Source of the DNA: Stephanodiscus triporus | Lineage: Eukaryota; Bacillariophyta; Thalassiosirophyceae; Thalassiosirales; Thalassiosiraceae | Length of the DNA stretch: 10,467 nucleotides | Assembly: GCA_036939755.1 (NCBI GenBank) | Contig: JALLAZ010003382.1 | Span: forward strand, 1-10,467 | Direction: 5' to 3' | Shown here: positions 6,586 to 10,467 of the stretch, in pieces | Position numbering within the stretch: the first letter of the stretch is position 1 | How the letters are laid out: each line of letters opens with the position of its first letter | Notes under the pieces: generated by a model | The model's database searches: none | The model's input: only the letters and a program-made list of their open reading frames with translations | Told to the model about the DNA's origin: nothing | Made by a program: the position numbers and the translations under genes

Positions 6586-8148
6586 ATGCATGAAGAATAC
6601 ACCCATGAACCCATGAATGAGCCACGGCTTGAGGCTTTCTCCAGCATGGATCGTCAACCCCAACCCCGCCAAGAGAGCTTGACAACGGATCATTCTTCTG
6701 GTACACAACGAAACAGGAGTAATGAAGGCATTCACTATCACGATGGCACGTTTGATGATGGCATCCTCCTTCATGACACTGAGGCAGCAGTACATTCCTC
6801 TAGTCAAGAACAGCACCAACAAGAGCAATATATTGAACGAGAAAAAGAAACAAATGATGAAGAGGACCGCTATCATCAAGATGAAATGATAATCGTTCAT
6901 TCCGTACCTATCCCACTCCTCACACACTCTACGCAGTCCGTCCTCGCTACCATCGGAAAACCGACAAGGGAACCGACAAATGCACGCGGCAGTGTATCGC
7001 GTGAGAGTGACTTAAGCTCCTTGCGGTCATATTCGCCACCCCAAAGCAGCGAGAAGGACTTAATTCGCAGTGCGAAGTCAAATTCTGAATCCGGTTCTCT
7101 ATGTTCTCGGCGACAGCATACTTCAAGAACTGCCCGCGGCGCCTCCACAGCAGCCTACGCCGATGAAGCTCAAGCGGCAGCAGGCATCTCTGAAGACATT
7201 GAGGCAGCGTCCTATCCCGACAAAGTTCGAGCATCCGGTGCGTCCCTCCAAGGTGCTCAAGCAGAATCCACCCCACAGAAAGCTAATCGAGCGCAAAGGG
7301 GACCCACGTGCGATTCCCTGTCATCTTTGGCGACCGACTGCTCTATCAAGCGCCACTCCATCGTGTTCCAAAGCAAAGATCCCGACCTCTTGTCCTCCGA
7401 TGACGACGAGAGTGGTCGCCATCCCTCAATGGAAGACATGGAAGTCATGGATCTACGTCCGAATACCGACCCGAACGTACATCGAATGGACACTTGTAGC
7501 CTTGTGAGTTTTGGCTCGAATGCGAGCACGAACAATGAAATGGTTAGTGGTCTGTACCAAGTGGCCAGTGGTGAGTATCACAATAGCGACTGGGAACTTC
7601 AAGCAGGAGATGGCAGTGCAAGGAGCACGGGCCAAGGCGACTTCCTCCATCAAAGCTTACCCAAGCTTTGGGATCAGACTTTGGGTGACGAAGAAAGTGG
7701 TTTCGTAGGCCGAGGCTCGGTGCTAGTTGAAAGCAGTGGCGAAGGATGTCACGGGAACGCTAATAGTAAGGTTAATCCATTGGTCGAATCAGAACTGGTA
7801 TACCACACACTTTTGACGCTGATGCAGCAAGATAACAGGCCCACTCAGGACGGCATCGACGGCAATGGAAACAAAACGTTCAAACGTCGTTCGTCTGTGG
7901 GCAGCGTCGACACTAGCATGTCTGGCATTCGCTCAAGCAAGTCGAGCGAATCCATGAAGGCCGAAAGGCGTCAGCGAAATTTCACACGAATGTGTGCACG
8001 TGCGATGGTGGGGGCCATGGCGTTGGCGGCTCTCATTGGGCTCATGTACATGATATGGGTGGAGAAGTCGTTTGGCGATCTCAGAATTTCCGAGAGACTT
8101 CTTGGAAACTCATCGAATGGAGAACAAAAAGAGAGTCATGATGAATAG
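6586..8148 (+). CDS. Acidic Ser-rich protein with C-terminal membrane anchor
   Basis: From ATG 6586 this is a 520-residue single-exon protein. Residues 1-468 are hydrophilic, rich in Ser, Glu, Asp and Gln, and probably largely disordered. They include a Gln/His/Glu-rich stretch near 73-100 and an Ala-rich stretch near 185-228. One hydrophobic segment (about 470-491, AMVGAMALAALIGLMYMIWV) is preceded by a basic run (KAERRQR) and followed by only about 28 residues. This suggests a tail-anchored or type II protein with the large part in the cytosol. Basic Ser sites occur: KRHSIVFQS at 255-263 and KRRSSVGS near 433-440. The first resembles RRRSVVFPS in the divergent neighbour. The frame is open up to 6484, but upstream starts are only GTG. 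Met10 and Met21 are alternative starts. No family is recognised. An AATAAA lies at 8197-8202. Confidence 0.72.
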   Translation: MHEEYTHEPMNEPRLEAFSSMDRQPQPRQESLTTDHSSGTQRNRSNEGIHYHDGTFDDGILLHDTEAAVHSSSQEQHQQEQYIEREKETNDEEDRYHQDEMIIVHSVPIPLLTHSTQSVLATIGKPTREPTNARGSVSRESDLSSLRSYSPPQSSEKDLIRSAKSNSESGSLCSRRQHTSRTARGASTAAYADEAQAAAGISEDIEAASYPDKVRASGASLQGAQAESTPQKANRAQRGPTCDSLSSLATDCSIKRHSIVFQSKDPDLLSSDDDESGRHPSMEDMEVMDLRPNTDPNVHRMDTCSLVSFGSNASTNNEMVSGLYQVASGEYHNSDWELQAGDGSARSTGQGDFLHQSLPKLWDQTLGDEESGFVGRGSVLVESSGEGCHGNANSKVNPLVESELVYHTLLTLMQQDNRPTQDGIDGNGNKTFKRRSSVGSVDTSMSGIRSSKSSESMKAERRQRNFTRMCARAMVGAMALAALIGLMYMIWVEKSFGDLRISERLLGNSSNGEQKESHDE

Positions 8149-8337
8149 AGTAACAACCATGAACGTTATTTATTGCACCTTAGCCGGCGGCGCAAGAATA
8201 AAAGAGAACTGAGTCCTTAAAATCATTTTACATGATACCAAACAAGCAATTTTATGCTCTTCTTATTGTCTCTATCGACAGCGCTATTTACGTTAAGAAA
8301 ATATAAAAGATAGTTGTGTGAGATAGTTGTTTGAGTA
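8149..8337. terminator. 3'-UTR interval between convergent genes
   Basis: Genes 4 and 5 converge with 189 bases between their stop codons. AATAAA on the plus strand at 8197-8202 could serve gene 4. TTTATT at 8169-8174 gives AATAAA on the minus strand for gene 5. If both are used, the two transcripts overlap at their 3' ends. A 13-bp tandem duplication, AGATAGTTGTGTG then AGATAGTTGTTTG (8308-8333), lies next to the gene 5 stop codon. Confidence 0.45.
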
Positions 8338-10299
8338 TCAATCTATGGAACAGCACATGATGTGCTGCTTCACCTCACTCATGTCCCCATTCAACCCCCA
8401 TTCGGGATTCTTGCCCTCCAACTGACGATATGTCATGCACTTTGACGTGCTCGCATCCTTGTCTTCTGTTCCATCATCGGTGGTGTTGTTGACATTGCCG
8501 ACCATGACCCAATGATTCTCTCCTCCCAAGATGGGCGCGTACTGCAAGCCATCGACATTGAACTCCAACTGGTGCAGTCCTCCCAAGACAGCATGCCCGG
8601 GACCGTTGGGGCATATCACAGAGTACGGACACAGTTGTTTCCCTCGAACCGAATTGCAAAATGCAACAGCATCTGTGTACGATCCGCCCTTCCAACCCTC
8701 TGCCGAGGATAGCCACAATGGCTTGAATTGCTCGTGCAGCTGCAAGACAGTGCTATCCACCGTCGACAGGTTGGAGGATGATGATTCCTCGTCGTGTTCC
8801 TCATTCTCGATGTAGTATTCTGGTCCTGGCGTGACGACCGGGACGAACACGTGGCTATCCTCGTCTGCTTCTTGTGAAGAATTAGTAATAGCTGGTACAT
8901 TCTCTGCTGCTTCTTCTTCTCCAATTATTGCAGATGCGACGTTCATCTCATCATCCTTGTTGTCTACGTCTTGCATAGCACTGGCACTGAATGTTCCCGT
9001 CCCGGGGCCCGTAACCACATCGGCATCCTCGCCTACTTCATCTACAGTATTAGTAGTGACTGGTACATTCTCTACTTCTACTCCTCCTTCTCCAACAATT
9101 GCAGGTGCGTCGGTTTTCTCATCATCCTTGCTCTCAACTTCTTGTATAGAATTAACCCCTCCTGATATCGTGAATTCCACGCAGGAGTCCTTTGATCCCA
9201 CATGTACCCAACCATCGACAAAGTCGCTGATGGGTGCCCTGTCCCCGGGTCGATTCTTGTCGCCAACTTGTTCTCCATCGCGATAGCCACCCAATGGCAT
9301 TTGATGCGGTCCCATGGGACAGTATGCCACGTACGGACACAGCCCAAACTCAACATTGTCATTCACTTGCTGTTGCGATTTGCAAAATTCGCGCGCCTCT
9401 CTCCACGTCGTTCCCATCCATCCGCTGGAACGGTTGTACCACACCGGATGGTACGATTCTGCCGCGGCTTCGGCAGAAGCTTTGTCACCTTCGGCTGCAG
9501 CGCCATTAGTAGACGTAGACGTGGATTTTGATGAAGAGAAACAGCAGAGAATGTTGCCCGTTATTGACTCGAAGCCATTACCTGATGACGCGCCATTTGT
9601 ACCACTCGACTGCTGCTCTTCGGGCGGCTTATCACCATGACTGTCGTTCTCCAAATTATGCACCCACATCGCACCACTGAAGTTGTCCTTCCCCTTCTCT
9701 TGCTGCTGCTGTTCTTGCTCCAATAGCAAGGAGGCCAATTCAGTCTTTTTCTTCTCAGCTTCCAATGAAACCGAATCACCCTTGTCGTCGACGACGTTGC
9801 TCTTCCTTTTTGGCACGATGACGGAGACTATCGTCACGACCAAAACGATCGCGCACGATGCCGCGAGTCGCTTGAGATTCTTTGAGCGGTAAATGGGTCG
9901 ACTGTATCGATATTTCTTTTCGTACGATAAATCGTCGTCGAAATCGTGATCATCGTTGAACATTTTATCCGACCAAAGTGGACTAAGGTGGGGGTCGTGA
10001 TTCCATTCGCGCAACATCGGTCGCGATCGACGTGATGCCGCGGACGACATCGACGCATCGTCACCGCCGACGACACGATCCGTCATCATCTCCTCGTCAT
10101 GCTCATTCCCCGAGATGAAATCGCGGTAGCTGCTGATCAGGCTCGACGTCCGTTCCGCCAATTTGATGGGGTCTTCGGAATTCGAGCTGCTACGCCTAAT
10201 CTCGTCTGCGCGCCTGCGCTCGACGGGATTGGTGTTGGGGACGTGGTCGCCGAAGGGCGTCACGACGGATTGGCCGGCGATGAAGGCATTGAGGGACAT
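8338..10299 (-). CDS. Type II membrane protein with two DUF7495-like domains
   Basis: From ATG 10299 this is a 653-residue single-exon protein. Residues 1-144 are a charged cytosolic part rich in Ser/Arg/Asp. A basic stretch (RPIYRSKNLKR) precedes one membrane span at about 145-162 (AASCAIVLVVTIVSVIVP), so the C-terminal 490 residues are probably lumenal or extracellular. Two copies of a Cys domain follow, at about 285-376 and 526-651. Shared features are P-x-W-x4-G-W-x-G, Ala...Phe-Cys, L-C-P-Y-x3-C-P-x-G-P, L-G-G, A-P-I, W-V-x-V-G and Cys. I know this pattern from diatom proteins annotated DUF7495; the label is from memory and the function is unknown. The linker (384-484) is acidic and internally duplicated. 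I prefer the ATG at 10299 to 10350 because the DNA between them is AT-rich and follows a donor-like GGTGAGT. The longer start would add 17 residues. Confidence 0.78.
   Translation of the reverse strand: MSLNAFIAGQSVVTPFGDHVPNTNPVERRRADEIRRSSSNSEDPIKLAERTSSLISSYRDFISGNEHDEEMMTDRVVGGDDASMSSAASRRSRPMLREWNHDPHLSPLWSDKMFNDDHDFDDDLSYEKKYRYSRPIYRSKNLKRLAASCAIVLVVTIVSVIVPKRKSNVVDDKGDSVSLEAEKKKTELASLLLEQEQQQQEKGKDNFSGAMWVHNLENDSHGDKPPEEQQSSGTNGASSGNGFESITGNILCCFSSSKSTSTSTNGAAAEGDKASAEAAAESYHPVWYNRSSGWMGTTWREAREFCKSQQQVNDNVEFGLCPYVAYCPMGPHQMPLGGYRDGEQVGDKNRPGDRAPISDFVDGWVHVGSKDSCVEFTISGGVNSIQEVESKDDEKTDAPAIVGEGGVEVENVPVTTNTVDEVGEDADVVTGPGTGTFSASAMQDVDNKDDEMNVASAIIGEEEAAENVPAITNSSQEADEDSHVFVPVVTPGPEYYIENEEHDEESSSSNLSTVDSTVLQLHEQFKPLWLSSAEGWKGGSYTDAVAFCNSVRGKQLCPYSVICPNGPGHAVLGGLHQLEFNVDGLQYAPILGGENHWVMVGNVNNTTDDGTEDKDASTSKCMTYRQLEGKNPEWGLNGDMSEVKQHIMCCSID
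8848..9150 (-). repeat. Tandem duplication in the acidic linker of gene 5
   Basis: The unit at 9013-9150 (SIQEVESKDDEK...ENVPVTTN...) and the unit at 8848-8979 (AMQDVDNKDDEM...ENVPAITN...) align along about 45 codons with one codon of length difference. Identity is visible in the DNA too, for example AAGGATGATGAGA and GAGAATGTACCAG in both. The spacing is about 171 bases. Confidence 0.8.
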
Positions 10300-10467
10300 G
10301 ATGTTGTAAAAAATGTGTATGGTACTACTCTGTGGATTATTGTGCATCATACTCACCACCTGGCCTGCCCAGCCCCCGCGTGAATCTCGTTTCTGGCCTC
10401 GTTTCTGGCCTCAATAGAGTGTTAAACGAGTTCCTATGTGAGTACATATTATATCGTACAGGTTACC
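10300..10467. other. 5' flank of gene 5
   Basis: This is the upstream flank of the minus-strand gene. Two exact copies of the 12-mer CTCGTTTCTGGC lie at 10386-10409. The gene frame stays open upstream through them to about 10410 without an ATG before 10350. A splice-donor-like GGTGAGTATG lies on the minus strand near 10357-10348, so a 5'-UTR intron is possible. No TATA box is clear. Confidence 0.4.

Noticed and set aside
7070..7507. 145-codon plus frame overlapping gene 4
   Set aside because: It is a basic, Pro-rich alternate frame inside a longer open gene. The main frame has matching upstream and downstream sequence and a membrane anchor.

Overview
The window looks like nuclear DNA of a eukaryotic microalga, most likely a diatom. 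The reasons are one clear GT-AG intron in a secreted-protein gene, long acidic/Ser-rich proteins with a single membrane span, and a large single-pass membrane protein with two copies of a cysteine domain of the kind I associate with diatom genomes (DUF7495-like). Genes are monocistronic and widely spaced, with no bacterial operon or ribosome-binding-site structure. The diatom assignment is inference; no rRNA, tRNA or organellar gene is present to anchor it.

Layout. Bases 1-699 hold one copy of a dispersed repeat (125-364), an open but start-less coding-like stretch (381-608) and a perfect hairpin just upstream of gene 1. Gene 1 (700-1375, +, one intron) encodes a 185-residue secreted Asn/Cys-rich protein with two copies of a 23-residue Cys motif. 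Bases 1376-2696 hold no convincing intact gene. This interval turns GC-rich and contains a probable fragment of a PPP-type (calcineurin-like) phosphatase on the minus strand. A second copy of the dispersed repeat (2697-2980), whose tail is tandemly duplicated, lies just upstream of gene 2 (3139-4131, +), a polytopic TspO/tryptophan-rich-sensory-protein-like membrane protein. Bases 4132-5046 are AT-rich and mostly noncoding.

Gene 3 (5047-6196, -) is an unrecognised Ser/Arg-rich protein whose reading frame is broken by a 72-bp direct duplication that abuts a single N at 5311, almost certainly an assembly junction. Gene 4 (6586-8148, +) is divergently arranged and encodes an acidic/Ser-rich protein with a C-terminal membrane anchor. 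It shares short motifs with gene 3. Gene 5 (8338-10299, -) converges on gene 4. It encodes a type II membrane protein with two Cys-rich DUF7495-like domains separated by an acidic linker that is itself duplicated.

No pathway linking the genes can be read from the sequence. The common theme is membrane or secreted proteins with modular internal repeats. I see no CRISPR array, complete transposon, tRNA or rRNA.
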